Below, piece after piece: positions 25,194-35,009 of a stretch of 64,000 nucleotides of DNA. The stretch spans positions 434,001 to 498,000 of the forward strand of contig NZ_JAHKPO010000014.1 of NCBI RefSeq assembly GCF_018860365.1, in the 5' to 3' direction. The stretch is from Arenibacter algicola (GTDB lineage Bacteria; Bacteroidota; Bacteroidia; Flavobacteriales; Flavobacteriaceae). The position numbers and the translations under genes are program-made. Within the stretch, counting starts at the first letter, position 1; each line of letters starts with the position of its first letter. Below the pieces are notes generated by a model that was not told the origin of the DNA, made no database searches, and worked only from the letters and a program-made list of their open reading frames with translations.

Positions 25194-27074
25194 TCAAGGT
25201 TTTAGGGTGGTAAACTCTATTAAAGAAGTGTTGTAGACACGATGTGTTTGTTTTTGAAAGTCTTCAGGTTTGGCTTGAAATATATTTTCTACAAAGGTTT
25301 GAGGATTAATATCTATATAGGGAAACATAGTACTTTGGACCTGCACCTGTATTTTATGGCCTTTCTTAAAAGTATGGAAAACATCCTGAAGTTGAATGTT
25401 AACCTGAGTTACCTCTTCAGGAACAAAAGGTTCGGGTTTTGAAAAATCGTTTCTAAATCTGCCTCGCATTACCTCACTACGAACCATTTGATGATAGTTG
25501 CCCATTTTTAAATAGGCCTGGGTCTCCTCGTAATCCTTATGGTCTGCGGGATATACATCAATAACTTTTACAATCCAATCTGCATCCGTACCAGTGGTGG
25601 AAACGTTAAGTTTCGCCATGATATCACCGGCAAGGGTAAGTGGCGTTTCCAAGGGTTCGGTTTCAAATATTAAAACATCGGGTCTACGGGCGGCAAAACG
25701 TTGATCATCGGTCATGAACTTACGAGGGGTAAACACCATTTTTATGTCTTCGGAATAAGGGACAGGTTTTTTTGGGTCGCTTATAAATTCCTGAAAGGAG
25801 TATTCCCTAGTTGCAATCTGTCCCAAACGTTCATTGCGCTGTAAGGAGTACGTTTCCTTGGAGGTGTTCTTGGGAGGCCAGGTATCAAAAGTTTTCCATT
25901 CCTTGGTACCCGTATCAAAAACATAGGCCTCGGGCAAATTAGTGGTCGCCCCCTCCCCTTTTAAAAAGTGATTAAAAAACCTGGTTTCAATATTTTCCTG
26001 ATAGAATTTTGAGATATCATCCCCAAAATAGACATTGCCAATGGCTTGGCGTTTTGTTTCCTTGGACCAATCGCCGTGGCTCCATGGCCCCATTACGATG
26101 GTGTTATAATTGGAACTGTTTTTTTCTATATGTTCATAGGTGTTTAATGGACCGTAAAGATCTTCCGCATCAAACCAGCCTCCAACGGTCATCACTGCCG
26201 GTTTAATATTTTCCAAATGTTGTATGATTCCACGCTTTTGCCAAAAATCATCATAGTTCGGATGTTCTTTTAGTTGCTGCCAAAAAACATTGTCCTCTTT
26301 GTAATACTTGTCCAAGTTGGACAATGGACCGGCATCCAAAAAGAACTGGTATTGGTCTTCTGTGCCCAGTTCGGGAAAAGAATACCATTCTTCGGTGGTA
26401 GGTTGGTCTTTTATATATCCAAATACCGCCGTAGCCCTCCAATAGCTCAGTAAATAAGCACCATTATGATGAAAATCGTCGAAAAAGAAATCCCCGATCG
26501 GGGCTTGGGGCGAAACCGCCTTTAGTGCTGGATGGGCATCCAATAAAGAATAAGTGGCATAAAAACCAGGATAGGAAATTCCCCAAATGCCTACATTGCC
26601 ATTGTGGTTTTCCACATTGTTTATCAGCCATTCTATAGTGTCATAAGTGTCCGAGGCCTCATCTACTTCCCCATCCTTTTTATTGGGAATATAAACCCTC
26701 ATATTGTCATAGACCCCTTCACTGTTCCACCTGCCCCTAACATCTTGGTAAACTACAATATTCCCCTCCTTCATCATTTTTCTATTGGGAGATATCAAGG
26801 CTTTATATTCGTTAGAGCCATAGGGTCTGGAGCTATAAGGCGTTCTGGACATGAGAATGGGATACTTCTTGGAAGTATCCTTGGGGGAGTAGATTGTGGT
26901 ATGTAATTTTATTCCATCCCTCATAGGAATGGTGACTTCCTTTTTGTTGTAAAAATTAGTGGGGTTATATGTATCAACAACTCCGGTGTTGGTTTTATTT
27001 GTGGAAGGTTGAATCCCTATTCTTCCACACGATACCAGTATTATAGCCGATAAAATAAATATAATCTTTCTCAT
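25194..27074 (-). CDS. CocE/NonD (S15 X-Pro dipeptidyl-peptidase-like) hydrolase, lipoprotein
   Basis: This 626-residue alpha/beta hydrolase of the CocE/NonD family cleaves acyl or X-Pro amide or ester bonds. It has a lipoprotein signal (LSAIILVSCGR). Triad candidates: nucleophile Ser in GIWGISYPGFY near residue 168, Asp in GWFDAEDLYGP and His in GPWSHGDW. The C-terminal third is the jelly-roll domain of the family. It has its own terminator at 25148-25171. Other exported amide and peptide hydrolases (penicillin acylase, S9, M28) lie on the same strand nearby. Confidence 0.9.
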   Translation of the reverse strand: MRKIIFILSAIILVSCGRIGIQPSTNKTNTGVVDTYNPTNFYNKKEVTIPMRDGIKLHTTIYSPKDTSKKYPILMSRTPYSSRPYGSNEYKALISPNRKMMKEGNIVVYQDVRGRWNSEGVYDNMRVYIPNKKDGEVDEASDTYDTIEWLINNVENHNGNVGIWGISYPGFYATYSLLDAHPALKAVSPQAPIGDFFFDDFHHNGAYLLSYWRATAVFGYIKDQPTTEEWYSFPELGTEDQYQFFLDAGPLSNLDKYYKEDNVFWQQLKEHPNYDDFWQKRGIIQHLENIKPAVMTVGGWFDAEDLYGPLNTYEHIEKNSSNYNTIVMGPWSHGDWSKETKRQAIGNVYFGDDISKFYQENIETRFFNHFLKGEGATTNLPEAYVFDTGTKEWKTFDTWPPKNTSKETYSLQRNERLGQIATREYSFQEFISDPKKPVPYSEDIKMVFTPRKFMTDDQRFAARRPDVLIFETEPLETPLTLAGDIMAKLNVSTTGTDADWIVKVIDVYPADHKDYEETQAYLKMGNYHQMVRSEVMRGRFRNDFSKPEPFVPEEVTQVNIQLQDVFHTFKKGHKIQVQVQSTMFPYIDINPQTFVENIFQAKPEDFQKQTHRVYNTSLIEFTTLKP

Positions 27075-27190
27075 GAAGGCTGATTTAGTTTTAATTGTAT
27101 CTATAGGATTTTATGCCCATTTCACGATTATTTACCCTGTCAGGGACATGGTTTAATGGTTAAATAACCAGGAACACTTTTGTGTGGGTC

Positions 27191-29173
27191 TTATTTAAGC
27201 TGCCCCAATTCCTTAAAATTGCTCACCCCTTTTTTTAACCATTCCTTATAGGTGTCCCGATCTGTATATTGAACAGCTGTGTTCAAAATTTCCAGATCAG
27301 GGGACATGATTACATAATATGGTTGAGAGGCGGCATTAAAGTTCAAAGTCTGGAAAGTACCCCATTTTTCACCCACGGTATTAATTTTTTTTACGCGTCC
27401 GGATTCGTATTTAAAATCGAATTGTTCTTCGGCAGGCAATTCCTTTCTATCATCTATGTAGAGCGATATCAAAACATATTCGTCCTTAAGGATAGGATAG
27501 ATATCCGGCTCGCTCCAGACCGTTTCCTCCATTTTTCTACAATTTACACAGGCCCATCCCGTAAAATCCAACAGTACCGGTTTGCCTACCTTTTTGGCAT
27601 GGGCAAGGCCTTTGTCAAAATCCTTGAAACAATCTATTCCTAAAGGGCAATCGCTTTCTGTTTCAAAAATGCTATAAAACTGTGGTGGCGGAAAACCGCT
27701 CAATAATTTCAAATCGGTTATTTTGGATAGCCCCAATATTAGGTAGACGGCAAAAGCTGTGCTTAGGACGGCGGTAAGCTTCCTGCCAGTCGACAATCGT
27801 TGTTTTGGTCCGTCGTGCGGAAATCTAAATATTCCGAATAAGTAAAGGGAAAGCAATACAAATAATAATATCCAAATCCCCAAGAATATTTCCCGTTTAA
27901 AAATTCCCCAGTTCCCTACTAAATCCGCATTGGACAGAAATTTAAATGCCAATACCAATTCCAAGAAACCAAGGGTAACCTTTACCGTAGTCATCCATCC
28001 TCCAGATTTAGGCAGCGAATTAAGCCATGTAGGGAACAATGCAAAAAGGCCAAAGGGCAAGGCCAGGGCCACTCCAAAACCGACCATCCCCATGGACAGG
28101 TTGGTAGCCACGTCTCCTTCCGCCAAAGCAGTACTGCCCAACAATCCTCCTAAAATAGGACCTGTACAGGAAAAGGATACAATGGCCAAGGTAACTGCCA
28201 TAAAAAAGATTCCAAAAGCTCCTCCCACCTTGGAGGAGGCCGAGTCCATTTTATTGGCCCATGAACTAGGGAGCGTCAATTCATAATATCCGAAAAAGGA
28301 GAAGGCGAAAAATATAAAAATGAGAAAGAAGAATAGGTTTAGCCATACATTGGTGGCAATGGTATTCAATATTTGTGAATCTACAGAATCGAACAAATGA
28401 AAGGGCAAACTCAATAAAAAGTAAATAAGTACTATAAAAAAACCGTACAGCAAGGCATTTGCAATTCCTTTGGATCTGTTGGCCCCTTGTTTGGTGAAAA
28501 AGGATACTGTTAATGGTATCATAGGAAATACACAGGGAGTTAGAAGCGCAATTAAGCCGCCCAAAAAGCCTAAAACGAAAATGGTCCAAAGACCAGATTT
28601 TTCATTCACGGCATTTATATCCCCGTTAACCAACAATTCCTTGTGCTTAAGGTCCAGCATTAAGGCAGCACTCATATCCAGGCTTCGCTGGTCCACATTC
28701 TGTTCCGCAACAACTATTTCCTCTCCGGTCAGGGAAATATGGAATATTTCATCCTTTGGGATGCAGACCTCCTTGCAGATTTGATAGAACAAATCAACGG
28801 TAACCTGTTTAACCTCCGGATTCAATAATTTTATTTTTTGGGTAAAGACAGCCTTTTCCTTGAAGAAAGTTTCATCCACCTCAAAAATATCGGAGTATTC
28901 GGTAAGGGTTTCACTTTCTGTAGTGGTTCCTACCAATTCATAGTCCTCACCTGCCTTTTCAAATGTAAATTCACTTGGCAAAGAACCATTTTCATCCGTA
29001 AACTGGGAATAGATATGCCAGCCTTCATATATATCGGCCTTAAAGATAAGCTTGTACTCGGTATCCGATATTTTTTCTGCTTCATAGGTCCATATGGCCG
29101 GATCATTATCCGACTGGGAAAACCCCAAGAAAAAACTGAACACCATTAAAATCAATCCCAGTATATGTTTCAT
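27191..29173 (-). CDS. dsbD: DsbD-type thiol:disulfide interchange protein
   Basis: This 660-residue inner-membrane reductase carries electrons from cytoplasmic thioredoxin to the periplasm for disulfide reduction and cytochrome c assembly. After a signal peptide (residues 1-19), an N-terminal beta domain holds a Cys pair ([12 protein letters not shown]). Eight or so membrane helices follow, with the conserved Cys in [10 protein letters not shown] and [12 protein letters not shown]-terminal thioredoxin domain carries WACVNC near residue 545. All three thiol pairs needed for the relay are present. Its ATG overlaps the tilS stop as TAATG, so it should be translationally coupled to tilS. Confidence 0.92.
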   Translation of the reverse strand: MKHILGLILMVFSFFLGFSQSDNDPAIWTYEAEKISDTEYKLIFKADIYEGWHIYSQFTDENGSLPSEFTFEKAGEDYELVGTTTESETLTEYSDIFEVDETFFKEKAVFTQKIKLLNPEVKQVTVDLFYQICKEVCIPKDEIFHISLTGEEIVVAEQNVDQRSLDMSAALMLDLKHKELLVNGDINAVNEKSGLWTIFVLGFLGGLIALLTPCVFPMIPLTVSFFTKQGANRSKGIANALLYGFFIVLIYFLLSLPFHLFDSVDSQILNTIATNVWLNLFFFLIFIFFAFSFFGYYELTLPSSWANKMDSASSKVGGAFGIFFMAVTLAIVSFSCTGPILGGLLGSTALAEGDVATNLSMGMVGFGVALALPFGLFALFPTWLNSLPKSGGWMTTVKVTLGFLELVLAFKFLSNADLVGNWGIFKREIFLGIWILLFVLLSLYLFGIFRFPHDGPKQRLSTGRKLTAVLSTAFAVYLILGLSKITDLKLLSGFPPPQFYSIFETESDCPLGIDCFKDFDKGLAHAKKVGKPVLLDFTGWACVNCRKMEETVWSEPDIYPILKDEYVLISLYIDDRKELPAEEQFDFKYESGRVKKINTVGEKWGTFQTLNFNAASQPYYVIMSPDLEILNTAVQYTDRDTYKEWLKKGVSNFKELGQLK

Positions 29174-30477
29174 TATTCTAATGTAATCTTTAAAATTTCT
29201 TTAGTCCTATCCGTAATTTTATAACGTTCGTCGGCACGTTTTCCTATTATCCAGACAATATTATTGCCAGAACACACCAACCATTGGTTTTCTTTGGCAA
29301 AAACATCCATCTTCTCATCCTTGAAATATTTGGATATTTTTTTCCTACCCGACATTCCAAGGGGGTAAAAATAATCTCCTTTTTGGCATTTACGGACTGT
29401 TAATGGGTACTTTAACGTTTCTTTATCTACATAAATTATCTTAGAAGAGGTTTCCCCAATGGCTTTAACCGTGCTGAATTTTAAGGATATAGGTTCTAAT
29501 ACCGCCTCTTGTCCGTCATCAATATTAAAAACCTCGGTATTTTTAAGCGTTATGGGTTTTAACAACAAAAAGTCCCTGTCCTTCAGTAATCTATGGGTGT
29601 TTGAATGCACTTCTTTTCCGCTGTTGGCGCTTAGAAGTCCGTAAATGTCGTCCCATTGTGTAAACCCGTACTCCCGAAGGAAATGAAAGAGATATGCTTT
29701 GGTAGGATTAAGTGCCAACAGGGAGTCTACATTTACCTTTTCTATTCCGTCCTCTTTTGAAAAAAGTTGCTTTCTTAATTGGACTATTTGCTGATTGGAT
29801 ATTTCTAGGGTCTGCCGAAGATATTCTTGGGTCTTTAAAAAATTTTCTAAAAAATAGGGATTGAGTTCCTTTAACTTCGGAATAATATTATGCCTAATGT
29901 TATTCCTTAAGTATTTGGTATTTTCATTACTGGCATCCTCTCTCCAACGAATGGCATTGACTTCCGCATATCTTTTGATCTCGCTCCTGGAAAATTGTAA
30001 TAAGGGTCTGGAGATGGTGTCGGTATGCGATGGTATTCCGGTAAGCCCTTCGATTCCCGTTCCCCTGGACAAGTTGATAAGAAAGGTTTCCAAACTGTCA
30101 TCGGCGTGATGGGCTGTGACAAGGGTTTTAATATAGTGAATTGCCATTATTTGCGAAAACCAATTATAGCGGAGTTCCCGTGCAGCAATTTGCAAGTTGG
30201 TTTTATGTTGGGCCATATACCCGTGGGTATCAAAAGTGGTCACAAAAATTTCCTTGCCCAAATTCTCGGCCAAATCCCTGACCAGTTCTTCATCCTTATC
30301 ACTTTCCTCCCCGCGCAATTTAAAGTTGCAATGCGCTATGGAGAAATCCAACCGATAGGAGTTACATAAATGTGCCAGGACAACACTGTCCACACCCCCA
30401 CTACAGGCCAATATAAATTTACCTTCTTTTAGATGGGGAAAGTGTAGGTCTATGTGATTCCTAAAGTTTTCTAACAC
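29173..30477 (-). CDS. tilS: tRNA(Ile)-lysidine synthetase
   Basis: TilS modifies cytidine 34 of the AUA-reading isoleucine tRNA to lysidine, using ATP and lysine. It is essential for decoding. The 434-residue protein has the N-type PP-loop SGGVDS at residues 26-31, then [23 protein letters not shown] and RPLLQFSR, all standard TilS blocks, with the C-terminal RNA-binding domain after residue 330. The gene follows the alpha/beta hydrolase by 32 bp and ends in a 1-bp stop/start overlap with dsbD. Confidence 0.95.
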   Translation of the reverse strand: MLENFRNHIDLHFPHLKEGKFILACSGGVDSVVLAHLCNSYRLDFSIAHCNFKLRGEESDKDEELVRDLAENLGKEIFVTTFDTHGYMAQHKTNLQIAARELRYNWFSQIMAIHYIKTLVTAHHADDSLETFLINLSRGTGIEGLTGIPSHTDTISRPLLQFSRSEIKRYAEVNAIRWREDASNENTKYLRNNIRHNIIPKLKELNPYFLENFLKTQEYLRQTLEISNQQIVQLRKQLFSKEDGIEKVNVDSLLALNPTKAYLFHFLREYGFTQWDDIYGLLSANSGKEVHSNTHRLLKDRDFLLLKPITLKNTEVFNIDDGQEAVLEPISLKFSTVKAIGETSSKIIYVDKETLKYPLTVRKCQKGDYFYPLGMSGRKKISKYFKDEKMDVFAKENQWLVCSGNNIVWIIGKRADERYKITDRTKEILKITLE

Positions 30478-30509
30478 ACGGCTAATTTACACAAGAAAAA
30501 TGACAGCAA

Positions 30510-31355
30510 CTACATTTGGTTATAGAACTGGTCCAAGCTGTTCCTTAGCCAAATGCCGATTATATCCAAAGTGTTTTTGCTTCCAACATCCTTGTGTAAT
30601 TCGTGATAGCCGCCTTCAATTAAATGTAGTTCGGTACTATTGGAGTTTTTGTGTAATTTTTCGGTAGCTCTATAATCTATAATTTTATCGCCGGTACCGT
30701 GCAATAAAAGGGTTTTTGCCTTTAGTTTGCTGGCGTTGTTTATAGCCCACTCCCCTGCCGCCATTATGGGAAAAGAGTACATGGGGCTTACTCGGTCATG
30801 AACTAAAGGGTCTGCAATGTATTTTTCCACCTCCTGGTTTATTCTGGAGATATGTTGTGGATTCAGGCCAGATGACATTGTAATTGAGGGAATTATTTTC
30901 AACATAACTTTGCCTAAGATCATTTTCCATTTAGGGGGTTGAAAAGCCAATTTAAGGTATGGACTCGTCGCCACAATACCGGCCAAATCCGATTTTATTC
31001 TCAAGTCGTAGTTCAATACCAGATTTCCCCCCATACTATGTCCGTAAAGGAATATGGGCTTATTGGGGTTTAGCATTCTTGCCTTTGCAATTATATTGTC
31101 CAATAGTTCCAAAAGTGCCATATAACTAGGGCAATGCCCCCGTTTTCCGCCAGATTTTCCATGACCAATATTGTCATAACAAAATACGGCCAAATTTTCT
31201 TCCAAAAGTCTTGGGATCACATCGTACATGTAGCGGCCCGAATGTTCGCCAAAACCATGTACCAGTACCACGGCACCTCTAACTATTTTGGGTCTGGAAT
31301 ACCATGCGTTAATGGGGATGTTCTTATAATGAAGATCAAGCATTCTTACATCCAT
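30510..31355 (-). CDS. Alpha/beta hydrolase (monoacylglycerol-lipase/lysophospholipase-like)
   Basis: This 281-residue cytoplasmic serine hydrolase has HGFGEHSGRY (oxyanion region), the nucleophile elbow GHSMGG with Ser107, a late Asp in GTGDKIID and a His in EGGYHELHKD. These features fit the Hydrolase_4/monoglyceride lipase group that splits monoacylglycerols or lysophospholipids. It lies between pabB (84-bp gap) and tilS (32-bp gap) on one strand and may share their transcript. A perfect 14-bp palindrome 20 bp upstream of its start may be an operator. Confidence 0.87.
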   Translation of the reverse strand: MDVRMLDLHYKNIPINAWYSRPKIVRGAVVLVHGFGEHSGRYMYDVIPRLLEENLAVFCYDNIGHGKSGGKRGHCPSYMALLELLDNIIAKARMLNPNKPIFLYGHSMGGNLVLNYDLRIKSDLAGIVATSPYLKLAFQPPKWKMILGKVMLKIIPSITMSSGLNPQHISRINQEVEKYIADPLVHDRVSPMYSFPIMAAGEWAINNASKLKAKTLLLHGTGDKIIDYRATEKLHKNSNSTELHLIEGGYHELHKDVGSKNTLDIIGIWLRNSLDQFYNQM

Positions 31356-31374
31356 AGTTATTAAATATAGAGTA

Positions 31375-31388
31375 TTAGGTATACCTAA
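31375..31388. promoter_or_regulatory. Perfect 14-bp palindrome upstream of the hydrolase gene
   Basis: TTAGGTATACCTAA reads the same on both strands and sits 20-33 bp before the start of the alpha/beta hydrolase gene. Its size and placement suit a dimeric repressor site. No regulator is adjacent. Confidence 0.35.
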
Positions 31389-31439
31389 ATTTATAAACGC
31401 TTAAGGTAGATTGAAAATTGAATATTACCAAATGGCCTA

Positions 31440-32738
31440 TTAATTTTCAAGTACCTGTCTCATAGCCTTGGCCTTAAGCAGGCATTCCTCGTATTCTTTT
31501 TCTGGAATTGCCTTGGCAGTTATGGCACTCCCTACGGAAAAAGAGACATATTGGGCCGTTTTATTATAGAGAATGCTTCGGATGACCACGTTAAAATCGA
31601 ATTCGTTATCAGGGGTAAAATAACCCACCGTTCCAGAATAGAGTCCTCTTTTCGAGGCTTCAAGCTCCTCTATTATCCGCATGGCAGACACTTTTGGAGC
31701 CCCGGTCATACTGCCCATGGGAAACGTTTCCTTGATAATATCCACCGGATTTTTGGTGCTGGAGACCTCTGCTGTTATAGTGGAGATCATCTGGTGCACC
31801 TGATCAAAGGAATATACCTTACAGAGTTCTTCAACCTTTACAGAACCTTTCAAAGCACTTTTGGATAGATCGTTCCTTACCAAATCCACAATCATAATAT
31901 TTTCGGCCCTTTCTTTTTGGTCCTTTTCCAAGGCCTCTACCAATAGCCTGTCTTCGTTTTTATCCAATGAGCGTTTTGCAGTGCCCTTAATTGGCTGGGA
32001 TATAATTTTGTTGCCCAGTTTTTTAACGTAACGCTCCGGGGAAGAGGATAATAGGTATTTATCGTTTATTTTTAAAAAGGCAGAAAAAGGTGCCCTGGTT
32101 ATGGAATTGAGTTTTAGATAAGTCCTTAAAGCATCTATTTTAGTATTCTCCGCATAAAATTCTTGACAGAAGTTGGCTTCGTATATATCTCCTCTGTGGA
32201 TATGGTTCAGCATTTTATTTACACGACTAAAATATTCGTCCTTAAATATTCTAAGTTTAATTTTGACATCCGATTGATTTTCCAATTCTGGGGCAAATGG
32301 TTTAGGTCCTTCCAGGATGTTATTAAAATCTTCCTCAATTTCATCCGCCACCATATTTAGGTAGTGGAAGGTGACCACTGTTCCCTGTATTTCTATTAAT
32401 TTTTTGGGCTGAAAGAAATACAGCGCAGGAAAGTTCAAGCCATCGGGATTGCTGGAAAAAAGTTGTTCTGTATCATTTTTTAAGTCGTAGGAGAGATAGC
32501 CAAAAATCCAATCTTTAGTATTGGATTGGTAATTGCTTAGATCCTCAAATGCGTTTTGGGTATCCGTTACTATAGATGTTAGTGCATCCGCAGCAAGCAT
32601 ACCATCAAAAGAGCTGTACTTGCTTTTATGTCCATTACTGTCCAGCCAAACAAACTCATAATATTGTTGGGACCAATGTAATAGGGATTGCTTAAAACCT
32701 GCAATGTCCGGAACTGTAAATGAAACCTTTTTTCGCAA
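31440..32738 (-). CDS. pabB: Aminodeoxychorismate synthase component I
   Basis: PabB converts chorismate to 4-amino-4-deoxychorismate for folate synthesis. The 432-residue protein carries the chorismate-binding domain blocks SSSPERYVK, QPIKGTAKR, IMIVDLVRNDLS and GSMTGAPKVSAMRIIEELE. The PIKGT motif has the Lys typical of PabB, whereas TrpE-type anthranilate synthases usually have Ala (PIAGT). A glutamine amidotransferase partner is not in the window. The FMN-reductase gene ends 6 bp upstream, so the two are cotranscribed. Confidence 0.88.
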   Translation of the reverse strand: MRKKVSFTVPDIAGFKQSLLHWSQQYYEFVWLDSNGHKSKYSSFDGMLAADALTSIVTDTQNAFEDLSNYQSNTKDWIFGYLSYDLKNDTEQLFSSNPDGLNFPALYFFQPKKLIEIQGTVVTFHYLNMVADEIEEDFNNILEGPKPFAPELENQSDVKIKLRIFKDEYFSRVNKMLNHIHRGDIYEANFCQEFYAENTKIDALRTYLKLNSITRAPFSAFLKINDKYLLSSSPERYVKKLGNKIISQPIKGTAKRSLDKNEDRLLVEALEKDQKERAENIMIVDLVRNDLSKSALKGSVKVEELCKVYSFDQVHQMISTITAEVSSTKNPVDIIKETFPMGSMTGAPKVSAMRIIEELEASKRGLYSGTVGYFTPDNEFDFNVVIRSILYNKTAQYVSFSVGSAITAKAIPEKEYEECLLKAKAMRQVLEN

Positions 32739-32744
32739 AGACTT

Positions 32745-33278
32745 TTAAATTTGTGACAAGAATATTTCCAAAGCGTTTTTATGGCCTTCGGCAAGCTCAG
32801 GGTCGGTTATACCCTTGGCCTTGTCAAAGGTATGATTAAAGGACGGTAAAGAAAAGGTAGCTGTAATTTCGCCCCCAAATCGAGGTAACATTCCCTTGAC
32901 AACCTCTAAGGAGCCAGTGCCTCCCCTTCTGCCTCCAGAACAGGACATTAGTAAAATCTTTGTGTCCGCCAAGAAATTCCTGTCCACCCGGGACAACCAA
33001 TCCAATACATTCTTGAAAAAAGCGGAAGGATTACTGTTGTGTTCATTTACAGAAATAATCAAGGCATTGGCACGTACTATCCTATCTTTTAGCTCTCGCA
33101 GTAAATCGGAATATCCCTCTTCCCTTTCCAAATCCTCACTAAAGACAGGAAAATTATAGTCGGCCATATTTATAAGCTCAACCTCATGATCCATAAAAAG
33201 GGAGGTGGTGTATTTTACTAATTTATAATTGATGGAGGTGCTGGAATTGCTTCCGGCAAATGCCAGTATACGGGACAT
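32745..33278 (-). CDS. NADPH-dependent FMN reductase family protein
   Basis: This 177-residue flavodoxin-fold oxidoreductase has the FMN phosphate loop FAGSNSSTSIN at the N-terminus, then ISVNEHNSNPSAFFKNVLDWLSR, the usual family block for FMN and dimer contacts, and MSCSGGRRGG. It probably uses NAD(P)H to reduce FMN, quinones or azo compounds in the cytoplasm. It is first in the run with pabB and diverges from the acyltransferase gene. Confidence 0.86.
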   Translation of the reverse strand: MSRILAFAGSNSSTSINYKLVKYTTSLFMDHEVELINMADYNFPVFSEDLEREEGYSDLLRELKDRIVRANALIISVNEHNSNPSAFFKNVLDWLSRVDRNFLADTKILLMSCSGGRRGGTGSLEVVKGMLPRFGGEITATFSLPSFNHTFDKAKGITDPELAEGHKNALEIFLSQI

Positions 33279-33323
33279 CTTGATTATTTAAATGTTTGCA
33301 CAACGAAAATACCGTAAAATAGA

Positions 33324-33352
33324 TTGAATTGCGAGGAAATTGCATAATTTTG
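33324..33352 (+). promoter_or_regulatory. Promoter for the acyltransferase gene
   Basis: TTG (33324-33326) is followed after 18 bases by TAATTTTG (33345-33352), matching the Bacteroidota sigma-ABfr consensus TTG-N17-23-TAnnTTTG. It lies about 60 bp upstream of the ATG at 33413. Confidence 0.55.
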
Positions 33353-33412
33353 CACGCGAAAACATCCAAAGCCACTGTTTTACAAGTATATAGGGTGTAC
33401 ATAAAAGTTAAT

Positions 33413-34612
33413 ATGGGGAATAACAACCTGAGATTGTATTTTATTGATGCTATGAGGGCATGGGCCATCCTTATGATGCTACAGGGGCATTTCGTGGATG
33501 GATTGCTGGATAATGCATTTAGGGATAATTCCAATGCGGTTTATTCTGTTTGGAAATATTTTAGGGGGGTTACGGCACCAGTCTTTTTTACGGTTTCCGG
33601 TTTTATTTTTACTTATTTGCTGATAAAAGGGAATGAGATTGGGTTTAATAACCCAAGGGTAAAAAAAGGGATAAAAAGGGGGTTGCAGTTATTGGCCATA
33701 GGTTACTTGCTTAGATTAAACTTCTTTGGATTGTTAAAGGGCCAGATTTATGGTTCTTTTTATTTGGTAGATGTTTTGCACTGTATTGGTCTTTCTATTT
33801 TGGGGATTATTGGTATCTATCTTCTTACCAGCTCCAGAAATAAATATTTGTTCCCTGGAGTGTTATTGGCCACTACCCTGGTCTTATTCGTGCTGGAACC
33901 AAATTATAAACAATACGCCCATCATTATCTGCCGGAGATGATAGCCAATTACCTGACCAAGGCCAATGGATCTGTGTTCACAATAATACCATGGTTTGGG
34001 TATGCTGCTATTGGGGCTTTTATGTCTGTATTGTTCAATAGATTCAAGAATTTTAAATTTTTATATCCTGTTGCCATTGCTAGTTTTACCATTGTGGGCT
34101 TTGGTCTTTTGTTTTATTCCTCAGGCTTCTTTTTAAAGCTGTATAACTGGACCGGAATGTTAGTGTTTTCGAAAGTTTATTTTAATAACTATCTATTTAT
34201 ACGATTAGGGGATGTCTCCTTGGTATTTGCCATATTTATGTTGTTTAGAAAATTTATGAGCAATAGTAGCGTACTTAAGATAGGACAAAGTACCTTATCT
34301 ATCTATGTGATCCATTATATTATTTTATACGGAAGTTTCACAGGTTTGGGACTTTATTACTTCCTGAACCACAGTTTGTCCCCTACTATAGTAATTCCCG
34401 GTGCTCTGGCCTTTATGGTGGCAACTACTATGCTGGCGCTACAATATGAAAGAAACAAAGTTTATATAAAATTGCAATTGTCTTCAGCTGTTAAGTTAGT
34501 TCAACAAAAGGGAGAAGCCTGGTTGAACGAGGAAGGTCAGCCCCTATTAAAAGCATTCGTGCTTAAATCCAAGCTATCTTTGATACGCTTATTTAGAATG
34601 GTAAAAAATTAG
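33413..34612 (+). CDS. Integral-membrane acyltransferase (DUF1624/acyltransferase-3-like)
   Basis: This 399-residue protein has about ten membrane helices. It opens with YFIDAMRAWAILMMLQGHFVDG, in which the helix-end His (QGHF) is the usual acyl-transfer residue of this superfamily, followed by RGVTAPVFFTVSGF. It probably acetylates a sugar or surface glycan at the inner membrane. The start at 33413 is chosen because the promoter at 33324-33352 would overlap an upstream ATG at 33329 and because the first 28 residues of that longer form are not family-like. It is followed by the CDGSH gene after 54 bp. Confidence 0.8.
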   Translation: MGNNNLRLYFIDAMRAWAILMMLQGHFVDGLLDNAFRDNSNAVYSVWKYFRGVTAPVFFTVSGFIFTYLLIKGNEIGFNNPRVKKGIKRGLQLLAIGYLLRLNFFGLLKGQIYGSFYLVDVLHCIGLSILGIIGIYLLTSSRNKYLFPGVLLATTLVLFVLEPNYKQYAHHYLPEMIANYLTKANGSVFTIIPWFGYAAIGAFMSVLFNRFKNFKFLYPVAIASFTIVGFGLLFYSSGFFLKLYNWTGMLVFSKVYFNNYLFIRLGDVSLVFAIFMLFRKFMSNSSVLKIGQSTLSIYVIHYIILYGSFTGLGLYYFLNHSLSPTIVIPGALAFMVATTMLALQYERNKVYIKLQLSSAVKLVQQKGEAWLNEEGQPLLKAFVLKSKLSLIRLFRMVKN

Positions 34613-34666
34613 TAGTTCCATCTTTTTACTACTTGAGTTTCGCTTATTTTCGCACAAAAAATATAG

Positions 34667-34903
34667 ATGAGCGAGACGAATAAAAAATTTTCACCAATTG
34701 CGGTGGAATTGGAGAAGGATAAAAAATATAAGTGGTGTACCTGTAGCCATAGTAGTGTTCAACCTTTTTGTGATGGTTCCCACAAGGCCGAAAATGCCAC
34801 ACCCCCTTTAATTTTTGAAGCTGAAGAGGATAAAAGGGCCCATTTATGTACCTGTAAACTTACCAAGAATCCACCTTATTGCGACGGTACCCACAAGTTG
34901 TAA
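34667..34903 (+). CDS. Double CDGSH iron-sulfur domain protein
   Basis: This 78-residue protein is made of two CDGSH domains. Ligand sets C24, C26, C35, H39 (CTC...CDGSH) and C61, C63, C72, H76 (CTC...CDGTH) each hold a [2Fe-2S] cluster in the three-Cys one-His pattern of mitoNEET-type proteins. No membrane anchor is present, so it is cytoplasmic. The role is likely electron or cluster transfer. It is the last gene before a strong bidirectional terminator. Confidence 0.92.
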   Translation: MSETNKKFSPIAVELEKDKKYKWCTCSHSSVQPFCDGSHKAENATPPLIFEAEEDKRAHLCTCKLTKNPPYCDGTHKL

Positions 34904-34949
34904 ATACAATTTGAATCCAGATGTATAATATTTAAGGAATTACTATAAT

Positions 34950-34988
34950 AAAATAGCCCCGTTAGACATAATCTAACGGGGCTATTTT
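34950..34988. terminator. Bidirectional terminator between the CDGSH gene and lpdA
   Basis: A perfect 17-bp stem (AAAATAGCCCCGTTAGA with its complement) has a 5-base loop, with A-runs and T-runs at the ends. It serves both converging genes. Confidence 0.92.
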
Positions 34989-35009
34989 ATTATCAATATG
35001 TTTAATTAT

